A DNA stretch of 64,000 bases from Symbiodinium microadriaticum (Eukaryota; Sar; Dinophyceae; Suessiales; Symbiodiniaceae), in assembly GCA_001939145.1 (NCBI GenBank), contig LSRX01000082.1, positions 451,362 through 515,361 of the forward strand. Reading direction: 5' to 3'. The notes under the pieces are model-generated. The model was not told the origin of the DNA, ran no database searches, and worked only from the letters and a program-made list of their open reading frames with translations. Both the position numbers and the translations under genes were made by a program. Of the stretch, positions 46,757 through 63,454 are shown piece by piece; the first letter of the stretch is position 1; the number at the start of each line of letters is the position of its first letter.

Positions 46757-49682
46757 CTGAGCATGTCTCTCAATCCATCTCATATTCATTGCACACGGCG
46801 TTGGTTTCTCCGTTTAGCCCACTGTGGCACGAGCCAGCTACAGTGCTCGATCCTCCGGTTCAACCCTGCCGACCATCTCATCCAACTGAAGTGGTTTCAA
46901 GTCTCAATGCACCATGACTATAAATTCAAGCTGCGGGGGAAACCACGTGCTGGACCGTTGTACAGCTGATGGTGTGACAAACAGCTCAAGGTGACAGTGT
47001 CTCAACGGAATAGGGACTCGAGCATGAAGAGCTAAGCAATCGTGGCACATGCAATTTGGCAATTTATGTTCAAACAGCACCATAACAGTAGAGAGCTAAA
47101 CTTTGCCGAACAACGAGGATCATCAACTTGACTGGCCGGTCGTATATCTAAACATAAATGAAAATTGTCGGTGCAGTGGAACTTAGTGCTGCACTCCGAA
47201 CTGCACTATGTAAAGTAAAAACTAGCAAAAACCTCAAGGTGAAGGCTTACAGGTTACAGCTTACATCGGGAGTCAAGGTATTCATGCCCTACGCGATGCC
47301 CTACGTAATCTGCATATGCGATCTGTGTAGCAAGACATGCTGTTTCGAAGTTTCGCCTCGTGCTTGTCCCTGAATTTATCAATGGCTACAATTGCTTTGA
47401 AACTGAATCCTCCAGTCCCAAATTATCCAATATTTCCTCGACCTGGTGCAAGGAAAGCTGCTTGCCCAGGGGGGAAATAGAAACCTTCTGGTATCAGCAC
47501 TCAATCTTCTGGCACAAAGTTTCATGACCCATCTCTATCTAGTGCGGTCGTTCGAGCAAGACTCCGAGGAGCCTTTCGGCATACCTGGCAAGCATGACAA
47601 CGCTTGCAACATCAACTCAGAGACGCAGCTCCCATGTTTAAGATCTTCGGCACGCCCAACCTGATTAAGGCGTCCGTTCCAACATGGCAAGGCAGTGTAA
47701 TCTTCACTCTTGTTACAAACTTCGATCCCCCACTCCACACAAAAATGCCTCCTGCCGGCTGCGGCAGTGCAGCGGCAGCTGCAGCGACAAAGGGCTGCGC
47801 GAAACAGGGAATCGCGAGCCTCGGCTGCTGAATCGCTGGAGCTGTTGTCCAGACAGTCAGATGCGTGGATTATCTTATGAATACCTCACGTGAGATTCGA
47901 AGGCATCATGTTGGGGGTGCGGCGCAATGATATCCTGAGTCGAACGTGGTGGCACGGGGTCCTGGCCGGAGTTTGGTTGAGCCTTCTGGGCTGTTGTTTC
48001 CGGGCTGCTCCGGGTTCTGCACGCAAATCTTGCTTGCTTGCTGCGCGTGCGGGCCTACAGTTACAGGTGCCAACTTTCTCTGAATTTGTTCATTCTGCTG
48101 GGCTTAAGTGTCGATGCCTCGACCCTCAGGCCATAAGCCCGCCCAACTACCCAACGCTGTATTAGAGTGGTCGGCATTGGGGTCCTCACTGACCGTTGCA
48201 AAAGAGAATAAGTGTGCCTCATGTTGCATGCTGCAACCCCCCGACCCTTTACACTACACCCCCAATCCGCCTCCCGGCCTTTTCCCCGTGCCCCTATGGC
48301 AGCCACTGTCGGGGCTTGCACGCTGTCAACACTTCGGCAGAGCTTCCATGCGGCGGAAGATGTATGCAGCAAAAATCTGGCAGTATGGGAGCATCGGGGG
48401 CGTCCCCGCAAGCAAGAAGTACGAGTAACCATGGTGTTATCCCCTCGAGCTCTTTTGTGGTCATTGCTTGGCACTCTATAATTTGTGAAATTGGTGTTGG
48501 GNGGCGGGGGGGGCGGGGGGTTCTGGAGCGTGGGAGACCAGTCACGAAAGAAAGAACCTCAACGAAACAAGACAACATTAGCAGCACTACCACTAGATAG
48601 ATGCAAGTACAGGCCCCCAGCCTGTCCCCTCGGCGTCGCTACGATGTCTCGGCTTCCGTCTTGTCTGAAAAAACCCCCTCGAAACAAACACTGCGCAACA
48701 AAACATCATATGCTGGGCTCCCCTTCGACTAGCTGTGGCCGCGGGCTTCTGGAGTGTCGTCAGACTTGGTGGGCTGAGGTCTAGGCGTTGCAGGCCTTTC
48801 AAACGCGGATCCAACACGACACAAAACATCTTCAGAGAGCTCGACGTCGTGTTTCCAGTGCTTTGGTTGTCCATTGCGCCCTGTAGACGTGAAGCGCTGC
48901 GGACTTCTTGCAGCAGTTCCCTGAAAGGACCAGGAACGGCATGAGCTCCCTCAGCTTATATTTTTGCTCTGTAGACGTGAAACGCTTGAGGCGGCTGAGC
49001 TTCTGGGTGTTGTCCTTCTTGGCGCGCCCCAGCCATGCACTGCCTCCCGCCCCATAAAGGTAAACCCCCATGAGGACGTTGACCCCGTCCGCAGGGGTGC
49101 CCTCGTTCCGCCCGCTCTGCCATTATGCCGGCTATCAAGGCGCCTGTCTCTCTTTCATTCTTTCGTCAGGGGTTTCCCACCAGCCGGCGCGCAGCGCAGC
49201 TGCGCCCCCGACCGTTGTGGTGGGGCATGGAACGAAATGCAAGCTCCACAAGGCCACTTGATGTAGTGTGACATACATATGCAAAGCAACAAAGGGAAAC
49301 AGTATAAGATTGCGAAACGGGGATTCTGTCCCCCGACGCGGCTGAAAGCTGTAGGAGCTCGACCAAAGTGTGAATTTAGGATCGAAAGGGGGTACTGGTA
49401 GCCGCAGTGTGCAATCCGTTCCAGGGTGAACCAAAACAACCTGAAGACGAAAAAGCGAGCCCCTATCTCTCTTTCTTTCGCCGGGGCCGTCAACAGAGGT
49501 TGCCCCCGCTCTCTCTTTCTTTCTTTCTGCAGGGCTTATGGGTCAGCTCGCTGACCCTCAGGCCATTGGCCCGCCCCCCTGCCCACTGTGCTAATGAGTG
49601 GAAGGTTTCTGGGGTCCCTCTGACTGAGGCTACTTGCTTGCTTGCTTGCACGGCGTTTGGGGCCAAGGGTACTGAGGCTACT

Positions 49683-49715
<33 letters not shown>

Positions 49716-51599
49716 GCATGCACGGCCCGTGGCATCAGCGAAGCTGACTGCCTCTTCATGAGTTCATGGCCGCTCCTAGGTATCGAACTGTCTCCTATTA
49801 ATAGCTCTCCTGCCACTGTGGCCAGACAAAGACGCCCAAGGCAGAGAGGCCAACAATTCCTTGTAGCGAGGCATGAGCGAGCCAAGGCTTCGAAGGGCTT
49901 CCAACCGTGCCTTCCCCGATGATCAGCAGCAGCTCCGCAGCAGGGATGAAGGACCAGCCTAGGCTCATCTGGCTTGCAGGGGGGAGCAGTCCCGAAAGCC
50001 TGAAGAGCTACCCGGCCCCAGCCCAGCTCTGCAAGCTGAGCGTCGAGGAGTCTCGCTGGCCGGCTCCTGCGAGCGAAAGGAGGCTTCAGGGTGCTTTAGG
50101 CTGGCGCCCTAAGGCCCTAAGAGGGCCGTCCTGGAAAAGGCTCAGAGCCTCCTGGACCTGAGCCGCCGGATGGGGGGGGCCCTTTTTTCGCAAGAGGACT
50201 TCACGAAGACCAGGCACTGTCCGGTCACCGGTTCGCGCAGCATGCTCTGCCACCTGCACAGGCTGGAGACTTCCAAAACAAGGCAGATATACTGAGTCTC
50301 CAAAAACTTTGCGGTCCAAGCAGTCACCCCACTCGTGGCGTCTCTACGATAGAGCTCCGCATCTGCAAGAGCAAACAGCGAAAACTCAGCCAGTTCTCGA
50401 AATTCTAGCAGCGCATTGGACGGAGTTCGTGGCACAGCGAAAACCCGAAGCTCCGTGGTGAAATTTTATTCAGGGAGCCTCAGTCCACATCGCTGCACAA
50501 ATTGCCGCCACGCGAGAATCGCCCCAAGGAGTTGGTCCCGAAGGCCCACGTGGAAGGAACCTACGCACGGTGACACCGAGGGAACTCATTCTTGCTTGAA
50601 CGGCGAGGTAAGTTGGCTTTCTCTCAAAGTTTCTTTTGCATGCCCGAAACCACTCCGGCAGGGGTGGCACTTGCACATTTCGAGGTCGCATGCGGACCAA
50701 GGCGCGCAACCTACATAGCATTTGTGAGTGGAGGAGCAGTCACCATCAGCAAGTGCTGCGGGGCGTGGATACCGTAAAGATCTCTCTTCTTCGTCATAGG
50801 AAGCAGTCTATCTTTGCACTTTGGCAGCTCACTGCGAACAGGCTTGTCAACAAGTCACTCCTCCTGAAACCCAAGCCTTTGTCTGCAGTGGAGTGTTTGT
50901 CACTGGCTTCCAATATATCTACCGATACACTGAAGTGGCTTTCGCTCTTGATCATCAACTTGCAAGACAGTGCTCCAAATGAGCTGATTTCAGGCTTCAC
51001 CACTCAGAACCAGAGTAAGACTTAACAATCAGAGACCTCCTGATTTTTGGCATGGAGGGGCCGCCAGGCCAAGGAGCTCGAAGAGCTGGTTTCGCCATCG
51101 CTTGTGCCAGTGGGAAGGCACCTCAGGGGACTCAGGGCAAAGGAGCCTGGGCAGAAGTCGGCAGAAGTCTCCCTTGACGGGACCGGCGTGTGACTTCTCT
51201 GCAGCCGGAGGACCAACCTTTCCTCCCCGCGCTCCGAGAGTGTGGCCACACCTTCCGCGAAAAGAGTCTGAGTGAGAGGCGAGACAAAGGCGCGACGAGG
51301 AGCCCGGCACCAATGCCTCCGAGGGTTCGGCTCATGCGCTGCTCCTTCTCAACCCGCGAGCGCCTCCTCGAAGAGCGGCCGAGCTTTGGGAACAGCTTCA
51401 TCTTTGTTAACGTTAGAGAGTTAGACGAGGTGACAACACACATGTAGCCCAGAAATTACGTGTCTCGAGTGCGCCCGTCATTTTGTTGGACCAATTTAAA
51501 CATGCAATTCGGTCCTTTCTTCCACCCGCTCCTCTCTCTTTCGATCTTCGTCCTCCTCCTGGCGAAATGCGAGATGTTTAGAGAGCTTGAAATGTCTCC
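46757..51599. other. Unassigned 4.8-kb stretch
   Basis: No exon could be supported. It contains an ambiguous base (48502) inside a G run at 48500-48521, a (CT)n run at 49681-49714 with smaller CTTT and GCTT runs nearby, and two copies of GTAGACGTGAA(A/G)CGCT at 48884 and 48973. It may hold 5' exons of the RRM gene at 46.7 kb and 3' exons of the one at 51.6 kb. Confidence 0.3.
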
Positions 51600-51614
51600 T
51601 TCACTTGCTCTGGC

Positions 51615-52029
51615 ACTGGCCTTCTCCTGCTTGACCTCGGCCAGCGTCACTTCCAGCTTCATGTGCCCGCAGATGTGGGTCTCTTGCAGCACCCAGTCCT
51701 CGACATGGACTGAGCTCAGACCCCAAAACTCGAGCTCTGGATGGAACTGAGCTCAGGCCCAGACTTTCATGCCCTCTTCCTGAGCTGGCATGAGCTGCCG
51801 GCTGCAGCGCATCTCCAAAATGCTCTAGCCGAGGCGCCGTGACAGGACGACCGTCGTAGTGGCCTTCGGGCCTTGGTTCTGTGCTTTCTTCAGTCGTGGT
51901 GACACAGAACCACTGCAGACTTCCTGAGCTCCCAGCCGCATAGCGACGAAGGCCACTCCCCGGGATTTCTTTGTCCGCTTGTCGATGAGCACATTGCAGG
52001 AAAGGACTTTGCCAAAGCTCTGGAAGTGC
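51615..52029 (-). CDS. Second RRM protein (partial: middle and end of the domain)
   Basis: The exon 52029-51937 (acceptor AAG|GCAC, GC donor after ATGCG) reads HFQSFGKVLSCNVLID then KRTKKSRGVAFVAM, covering alpha-1 end, beta-2, the loop and RNP-1 (RGVAFVAM). A downstream minus-strand stretch at about 51690-51620 reads CGHMKLEVTLAEVKQEKA, matching the last RRM strand (L-x-V-x-x-A-x-x-K), and probably closes the domain. The exon with RNP-2 was not found with confidence; text just upstream (ATLEQTSCDETAEKLR) looks alpha-1-like but joins out of frame. The wording resembles ELAV/CELF-type RRMs (weak). Confidence 0.65.
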
Positions 52030-53703
52030 CTTCGCTGACATGCGCAATTTCTCTGCTGTCTCATCACAGCTGGTTTGCTCCAATGTTGCAGATCTGAATC
52101 TGTTACTGTTGACCAGCAACGCAGGGTAGAAACACATGATCATGAATAAAGGAAACTCAGCTAGCCACTACCTTTACCTTTGCCTCATCGCTGGTCCGAG
52201 TGGCTCTTCCAACTCTGATGCAGGAAGGTTTCCAGCGTTTTTGACAATAAATCGAACGCCCTCCTGCGGTAAGCGAGGGCATATGCTCACCGCCACTCGG
52301 TCGGGTGTGCACGTCGTGAAAAAACAGACATGCAGCACAGTACATTTCAGCCGTCATTTCAGCCCTGGCTTCCGCACGCGGATTCCTTACGTTTACAAAA
52401 AAGCATGTGCGGATATGCGTGGGCTCATGAACCTAGGAGAGGGCCGAGTGACTCCCCTGTGCCTTCCCGTTTCCTCGCCTGCTTCTCGCTTTTCGGCTCC
52501 GGCTTCGGCTTTCGCTCCCGGCTCCTCCAAGACGAGTCTTTCCACACGAAGCTGCCATAGGCCACAGGAGCCTGGCCTGCTCCGACTTCGGTCCCGGGCA
52601 TCTTCCCAGAGACGCCTCAGATCCCCTCTCGCAGCAGCCCTACCATGGACTTATTTCAACACCTCCGCGTTCGAACGGAAGTTACCATCCAGGGAGGCCT
52701 TCTCACGTGAGTCAGAAGAGCACGAAAGATCCCCAACTCCGGGAAGCTTTCCTGAGCTGTCAGTATGCAAAGCGAGAAAGCGCGTACTTGTACGTCCGCA
52801 TGCTTGCGTGCTTGCGGGCATGCATGTGCACTTTTGGATTCGGTCCGTCCTAATTATTTTCAGCTCACAACTAGCTCCCAGCATCAGGGCACTCAGCATC
52901 ACTCAGCTTCAACTTCACGAAGCTTAGGCAGCGGATCTGCCTGCGGAACCCTGGGACCACGGCCAAAGCCAGCCCTCCATGTTCGATATGCAGACGAGGA
53001 GCGAACACTTTTTGCCATGGAGCTCTGAGCGCCTCTGGAGAAGATAAGCTAAGTAACCCACTCTGGCCGTGGAAGCTGTAAAGACTCTCCCTCCGAAGCT
53101 GTCTCACGGAGAACATTTTTGCTCGCAACCTCTATCTCGACAAGGTATTGCAGTTCGAGCCTTGACACCTGATCCGACTGACAAGTTTCTCAATGTGCCC
53201 TGCGTCTAGCAATGTTCCAGACTGTGCACTCGTGCCTCAAGCAAGCTAGAGGCTTCCAAGCCCGGAAAGCAATTGAAAGCATCGCGGTCTGGGGCCAGCG
53301 CGCGCACCCCTGGCCGCAGCACTTCTGCATAGGCGGCACGTGACAAAAGTGTCACAAACTGCCTGCAAAGGCGCTTTACATCTGTCGATGTTGCCCTTGG
53401 GAACTGGTTTGGGTCGAGCGGGGCCTACAGAACGTAGTCATTCGCACCAATGTGATCCAACGTATTGTGCAGGATGTTGGCACCGGCACAGCGCGTGGAC
53501 GGAGCATTGTGGCCATTCGGGGTACTTCATCGTATCTAGAGGAGCTTGACTAATTCAGTTGATCGTTCATACATATGCTCTTCCTTTCTTCTCCCGACTC
53601 AGCTGCCGTGCCGCAGGTGCGCAAGCAAACAGAATTTCCAATCCTGGTGATACTAGTGAAAGAAGTCTGCGAATGGTGCATCTGGGCAACCCCCTCCGGG
53701 ATC
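52030..53703. other. Unassigned sequence
   Basis: No supported exon. Open frames on both strands lack motifs, including the long plus frame at 52136-52927, which is Ser/Arg-rich. Confidence 0.3.
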
Positions 53704-53736
53704 GATCTGCCGCTTCGAAAGCTTTGCGAAGCCACT
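53704..53736 (-). CDS. Possible EF-hand half exon
   Basis: The minus strand reads EWLRKAFEAAD after a TCAG acceptor, and the following GATCCC could be a GA donor. The pattern L-x-x-A-F-x-x-x-D is the entering helix of an EF-hand, which would fit a calcium-dependent kinase downstream of the kinase exons at 58-61 kb. The second half of the hand was not found, so this is weak. Confidence 0.25.
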
Positions 53737-54230
53737 CTGACCCGAAGAAGTTCACCACAGAAGAAGCATCGTTTGCATCAAACCAATCCTCGGTTGGGCG
53801 CGGTCTGGGACGTGTGAGACGCATGGGCACCAAACGGCGTTTATTCAACGCATCTTGATTTGCACGGGATGGTGCATCGCAAGTCTTCACCTAGCTCTAT
53901 GCCACGATGTCCATGTTGCAAAACTTGTCGGCTAAGCACCGCGTCCTTTGTTGGACGAGTGGCTCTGAGCATGATGTGTGGCACCATCCCTGACCAGGCA
54001 GGAAGGTAAGGACCCCTGGTCACCACCTCAGGTCGCGGACAACTCTCTCTGTCCTATTCAATATTTTTCTCAATGAGCGTGCTAGACTCTGCTGACTTGT
54101 AGGCTCCGAGCATTTCCACGCAGCATTGGTGGACAGTGGCCTTCAACCCCCGATGTTTTAGGAATGAACTGGACCGTCAGAACGGGTGGGTCTTTTGCTC
54201 TAGCACCAGACTGACACAACCGAACGTCGC

Positions 54231-54286
54231 CTACGGAACTTTTTCCAAAAGCTGCTCTGCAGTGCGACAGCCACGGTTGGGTTGGC
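54231..54286 (-). CDS. Possible kinase C-lobe exon (subdomain XI)
   Basis: Minus strand after GCGAAG|GCC reads QPNRGCRTAEQLLEKVP and then a stop. N-P-x-x-R-x-T-A-E-Q-L-L is the usual end of a kinase domain. It lies downstream of the kinase exons at 58.1-61.6 kb on the same strand, but subdomains IX and X of that gene were not located. Confidence 0.35.
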
Positions 54287-54814
54287 CTTCGCAAATGAAG
54301 CCCACCACGGCCATGAGGAGACGTGTGGCCTCTGCAAAGGCTGCCTTCCTTGGGTCCTGGCAGGGTCTTCGGCTGGAGCTTGTGGCCCGACAGACAGAGC
54401 CATCCCCTCCCTCCCTTCCCACCTGCCGCGCAGCTTCTGGCACATCGCTACCCAAGAGGGCTGCCGCCCTGGCTCCGATCGAAAGCCGGTCCCCGATCGC
54501 GACGCTGTTGATACACACTCGAAATGGATCTTGTGTATCAACAAGCGTCCAACCATGAAAGCTTGCAAAGGCGAGCAAAAGAAGCAACCTGTCGAACAAC
54601 GATATCTGTTTCTGTTGCAAGCCTACTCATGGCGGTAGGATCGTTCTCAACCCAACCCTTGTATGATTCATCAGCATGATGAGGGCCAACTCCATCCGCA
54701 ACATCTTTACCATGATCAGCAAACATGGCACCAGTCTCACCAATATCACAAGCTACGGCGCTACTGTCATCCTCACACAACCGTCACACTCGTAGCATCG
54801 CCATCACCATCTGC

Positions 54815-54950
54815 AATTTTCATCACTCATCATCACCACAACCATCACCACCGTCGCCATCATCATCGTCATCATCACCATCACCATCACCACCACCACC
54901 GCCACCACCACCACCACCACCACCACCACCACCATCATCACAGCATGAAT
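54815..54950. repeat. (CAT/CAC)n tract
   Basis: Interrupted CATCAC and CCACCACCAC trinucleotides; plus frame gives poly-His, minus frame poly-Val/Met. Not a gene. Confidence 0.9.
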
Positions 54951-57458
54951 ATGTTCCTCATCGGTATCGCCATCATCAACATGGTCAGCTATCAAAACGA
55001 CGCCAGCACAGCGTTATCACCGACACCACAACAGAAGCACACAAAGTACTTCTTCCTGCGTCACCGCATTCACGCGTCATTCACTTTGTCGTTCGTGTCG
55101 CATCATGCATCCGTTGACGCATGCACTTTTTACAACTGTTGTTTTTGGGCCGTGCCATGCGCTGATTAGGATCCATCGCCGTCATGCCCACCCCGACCAT
55201 GCATCAGACTGCAATGCAAGGCCTGCGGAGAAAGACCATCTCGTCAGCTTCGTCTCCAACCTCGGCCTTCGAGCTCAGTCCAATGTCGATACGCTTTCAT
55301 CTGCGGTATGTGAGTTAGGCATAACCTCAGGCAAGCCAACGTTTTCTGAACTAGTGCGACTTTCGAAGTGAATCGTTTGCTTTGTCCTTGGCCGTGCGAT
55401 CTAGGTTCTAGATCTCAGAAACCTTTGTTTCAGAGGCGCGAAGCTAGGGTACCTCGATTAACTCCGCATCGAAGAAGGCAAGACGCTGAAGGCGAGCGAG
55501 AGAGAGGTGGGGGTGAATGACACTGGCATGAATCATCGTGAGCCAGGGCAGGAAAAGACATGTCAGTCAATGCCAACGGCAAAAGAAATTATGAAAAGAC
55601 AGCCCTGAATGCTGGATCTTGGTGGCCATTTTCAAGCATCGCGATATGTTTGGCCCCTTCCCTCCTCGAACTGCTCGTTGCCAGGCAGGCCTGCATCTCG
55701 CTCCTACTGCATTTGGTTCATGACGAAACGAAACTGACCCTAGCCAAGACTTGTACCTTCGAAGAGCGGCTTCTTGAAACTTAGAGCCCCTTCATCAAAC
55801 TAAAGCCCCAAGCGAATTCAAAAACCGGGCAAAGCTTCGTGCTCTGTCTGTTGGCGGCCGTGCTTCACGCAATTTGGAAAGTAATGACACATCCCTTTCT
55901 CCGAATGCCTGCTCCGGTGGGCACAGCTCGGCGCAAGCTGGGCGCAGGAAACCAGGTTGCATCGCCCAGCACATCGAAAGGGTCCGCCCTTGTGCGAGGG
56001 AAGACTGTCTGCAGAGGGAGACAGCACCCTGTCTTAGACTCACCAACTCGGAATCCACGAACGGCAAGACTAGAATAGGAAAAAGCTGTTTGGTCAAGCG
56101 GCCCTGCCAGCCGCAGAGCACAGGCAGTGAAAATGACCGGACTTGTGGTGCTTTAGCATACTGAGTGACAACAACGTCAACGATCTTGAAACCGTCATGT
56201 TCCCTCGGGTGCATGAGCCAGCTGCTTCCACGTGCTCGAACACGATGGGGATGCCGGATAAACCTTGTTTGCTCAACAGCCAGACTATCAGGTGATGGGC
56301 CTGCGGCTCATGCAACAATAGGGTCCCCGAAATACCTACTTAAGCATCGACAAACACTAAGCTTAAACCTTGAACCTTAACACTCAAACCCCACAAACAC
56401 AGCAAGCCTTGACTAATGTCACAGCGATCCAACATCCGCCGTTTCTTTCTTCCCGGCAGCCCCAGGCTGTAGCGGTACCGGCACCACGCCTCTGAGGATT
56501 CACGCTTCAGGGTCCCAGGATCGTAGGGTTTGGGGATATGCGGTGCTTCGAGACTGCTTGCAGAAACTGAACACTGGATTCACTCTATTTTATGTGCTCA
56601 GGTCGAGCTGTCGAGTATCAATGCCGCATAAATACGATGTAATGAGGCTTGACCGTATCGGTATGCCAACAACTTTGGGCTTAGAGTTATTCTGTGGCAC
56701 TCCACTGATGTGATTCTTCCGAAGATTCGCCACCCACACCAATCTCCGCAGCGATTGCTGAGCGGAGCCAGGCTGTTTCCGGTAGAGCGAGGTTGCTAAC
56801 TGAACGTGACTTACGACGAGCTACAGTTACAGTGCAGATTCATTGGTAGGTGTGTTTCCACAGCTATCCTTCTATGCACAGTTGCAGAAGCAAGGACAAG
56901 TCCAAGCAAGTTCATTTTGACGGGGGCTGCTCTGCCGGGCCTGCCGGGCCTGCCGCCCTGACCGCTGGGTGTGGCGGCACAACGTAGGGCGCTGCTCCTG
57001 ACGACCCGGAACTGGCAGAGTCTGTGGCCGCACTGTGGGGAGGTATTTGCACGGGTGCAATCATCGGACCTTCGGACAGCATGGCATCTTTGACTTGGCA
57101 ACATCTCCGCATCTCATGGCTCATCAGCGAGCCCGGCCTGATGGCCGCCCAACGCCGCCAGCACCCTGCGGGTCAGCGATGCACGGGGCACTACGGGCAT
57201 TACGGCATTGGTAAACTGCGAAGTTCAAGCAAGGACTATCGGACTCGATCGGTCTGTCACAGGCTGCGGATTCGTTCAGTGTCCCAGCTCTCTCGCAAAT
57301 ACGAGTACGAAGTTCCCAAAGCTCGGCAGTCTCCCAGCTGCAGCCTGATGCCACGCCGCCTTCCCCAAAGCAGGTGCTGGAGGAGAGTCCAAAGGTTCTT
57401 CGTCATTCTGCCGAATTCTAGAGTTGCTTAAAGGATTCTGCACACCGGATGTTTACGT

Positions 57459-57480
57459 ACACTGTTGGGTTCCAGTCTAC
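57459..57480 (+). repeat. Solo half of the array head module
   Basis: CACTGTTGGGTTCCAGTCTA matches the TACTGTTGGGTTTCAGTCTC part of the modules at 664 and 1398, 50 kb away and without a GGAA array. This shows that the module is dispersed. Confidence 0.45.
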
Positions 57481-57539
57481 TTTCAGGAACCTGGGCAAAC
57501 CGAATGTCCAGTTCACGTCAATATGCCTCGGACTGCGTA

Positions 57540-57556
57540 CCGTAGCCATGGCTCTC
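57540..57556 (+). other. Spliced-leader-like sequence with a 3-nt gap
   Basis: ACCGTAGCCATGGCTCTC equals the start of the dinoflagellate leader (CCGTAGCCAT), skips TTT and continues GGCTC. It is on the strand opposite to the surrounding kinase gene. It may be a relict of an inserted retrocopy or chance. Confidence 0.35.
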
Positions 57557-58121
57557 ACGTGGCCACATAGCTCAGGCAACCCGACTTTGTTTGCTTAATG
57601 CGATAAGGTTCCTTGTGCTGATCAGGGGTTGGGCTGAGACGCCAAGACTGGCCTCGAAGGCCCCCAATGGCTGCAACATGCCGGTTTGGGTGACGACAGC
57701 GACGCAAACGAAACGTTTTGCCAAAAGCGCTCGCTTTCTGACATGCTTTCGACTTGCAGATGATGTGCTGAACAGCTTAGCATACAGCTGAGCTGCGACG
57801 AGTTGATGCGCTGCGACATCTTGCTAAGTAGCACTCGACAGCTCCCCACCGCCATCATGTGGGACATATTCAATATGACTCTGCTTAGGGTAAAAGACGC
57901 TTGAGCCAAATGGCTGCAAGGCAAAATCAGTGCACGTTTGCAGAGGTTGGGCAAACGTACATGCCGCCGGCGTCCATCTTCGCATGCATGTCTGACCCGA
58001 GCCTACAGTAATTGATTCTCATTCAAGCAGACCGGAGCATGGCTTGGGCAACCCTCCCCGAGCCATGGTCCAATAGTGCGCCGATGAGGGCCCGAAATCT
58101 GAGCCGGGCCGGCTTCCGTCG

Positions 58122-61570
<3,449 letters not shown>

Positions 61571-63420
61571 CTTCCACAGGGCCGCATGCAAGGCCACGCA
61601 ACATGAAAGCTCCAGGTGACCGTACCCAGGGTACTCAGAGTTTTCTAATCCTCAGCGCAACCGAACCGCGGAGCAGATCTCCTCCGAAGCCTTTTTGCTG
61701 CTCGCGCCTTTTCAAGGAACGAGCGGGCCGAGGCAAACGGAGGCAAAAGCGCGGGCCGAGGCCCGGGAGCCAATCGGAAGCCGAATGCCGCTTACCCTTG
61801 CAGTCTCAAGCTGGCAGATGCGGAGATTGCATAAAACGGAAGTCCCCAAACTTCGAGGATCTGGCCGGTGATTCGTTGGCTAAAAAGGGCAGTGATGAAT
61901 CGTGCCTACATTCAGAAGTCATGTCGCCAGATACTCATGATGCTGTCATTCTCTGCCAAAGCCGTGCCGGCAAGATGCACTGGCGAGCAACCGTGAAAGC
62001 CGGGGTCGACAATGCAGTGGTTTCCCAGCTCAGATGCTTTGGATGAAGCTGGCGGTCTAAGTCTCAGGCTGCTGGTACTGTTCTCAGACTTACTCGGCCG
62101 AATTCCGGATGTCGAATTGAAAACTATGAAGCACCGGGGCGACACTGCACTATGTCGAAACCATGCGAACCCGTGCTCTTAAGTCTTTGTCGGGACGACT
62201 TTTGGCCAAGCTAAGTCATGGCCAAATGCCGGAAAATTAAAATCTTCGGCTGCTCTGCAGCTCCGAGCTACTTTGCAGAAGGAGTTTATTGAATGCTTCG
62301 TGAAGTAATGAGCAGTTGGTCGTGGCCTGCTGCCAGGCAATGTAAGTGTTCTTTCTACCAAGCAATGTAAGTATGATTACCTACTTCCCACAGGCCTCAA
62401 ATCGAGATCCCAGATGCTGCCTGTCGGCTAGGCTACATCGTACATACTTCCAGCCGCGCGGGAAGTTTTAGAGGGCTTGCATGGTCCATACACAGAACAT
62501 CCCAATTTATGAGCAGTGGCACGACATCGTAGACCTCTCGAACCCTTGGAGGCATGGCTCCTAGGTGCCTTCTCAATCAACTGTCATGAGGCTTCCGAAA
62601 AGCCATGAAGATAATCCGGCGTTGTTTTGGTCGAAACCAAGATCAATCTGCTGCGAATCGTGCAATCAACGAACTCCAGTTGTGGTGGAGAATGGGCGTC
62701 TAATCCCTAGTTGGGTCGAGCTGCATTTGCCGGAGATGCCGGAGATATCTGCTTGTCGCTTTTGGGGTCAGCGGAGTTTGGGGCTTTCTTCGGGGGCCAG
62801 GTGCAGCTGGACAGGTGCAGAGCGGCTCGAACCAAATCAGCCAGTGGGAACACCACATGCATGCTGCAAGAGTCCACATTGACAAGCTCCCAGCATGCCT
62901 TCTGCTTACGACCTACGCAAACAGAAAGTGTTGTGGTTGTTCGTTCGCTTGAACTGATTATTTTACGAGGAAATGCCTACCTACCGGTTAACGAACAATG
63001 ACACCGATGCTCTGCATACCATTCGAGCTGCTCCAAGTCGGCTTGTGCATTTGTCAGGCCACGATCAAGTGTGGCACATGATGGGACCGGTGCCTCAGCC
63101 AGATGCAACTGCGGAGTGGCGCCCACACTGCAGGTCTGACTTTCTTCTATCTTCCACAAAGCTTACACAATCCGTCGCACTGTCGTACTCCTGATGCAGC
63201 GTCCCTTTAAGCCTAAAAGCAATGTGGAGAATGTGTTGCTGTTTCACTGTTTCACTCACATGGAAGAAACTGGAGAAGCAACGGCCACCGTGCAAGCAGA
63301 AGACCTCGTGGAACAGCCACCGGTCTCGCGAAACGAAAGCAACATCTCGCCAAGATTGTGGCCCCGGCTCGGATTCGCATGTATATCAAGTACAAAAAAG
63401 TGACCACAGATCCCATGTAG
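61571..63420. other. Unassigned; 5' exons of the kinase and of a plus-strand gene may lie here
   Basis: No exon could be supported. The minus-strand kinase must have its N-terminus here or beyond, and the plus-strand kinase exon at 63421 must have upstream exons here. Confidence 0.3.
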
Positions 63421-63454
63421 ATGCACGGGACTTGATGCGTAAGATGCTCGTGCG
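63421..63454 (+). CDS. Kinase subdomain XI exon on the plus strand
   Basis: Between CATGTAG and GTGAGC (a strong GT donor) the plus strand reads ARDLMRKMLV, the subdomain XI signature (A-x-D-L-x-R-x-M-L) of CDPK/CaMK kinases. No other exon of this gene was recognised. If real, it belongs to a second kinase gene of opposite orientation to the one at 58-61.6 kb. Confidence 0.45.

Larger units (their letters stand above)
54951..58121. other. Unassigned; expected kinase C-lobe exons not found
   Basis: Between the MSPEV exon (58.1 kb) and the possible tail exon (54.2 kb) I could not identify subdomains IX-X on the minus strand. Only short frames without motifs are seen, apart from the small sites listed separately at 57.46-57.56 kb. 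Confidence 0.3.

Noticed and set aside
48884..48990. Two plus-strand VDVKR-encoding stretches resembling the end of the RRM domain
   Set aside because: No other RRM part is readable on the plus strand nearby; the shared GTAGACGTGAA(A/G)CGCT is better taken as a short repeat.
55624..55636. GCCATTTTCAAGC as a leader relict lacking GGCT
   Set aside because: Only 12 matching bases around a 4-nt gap in a window this size; chance is likely.
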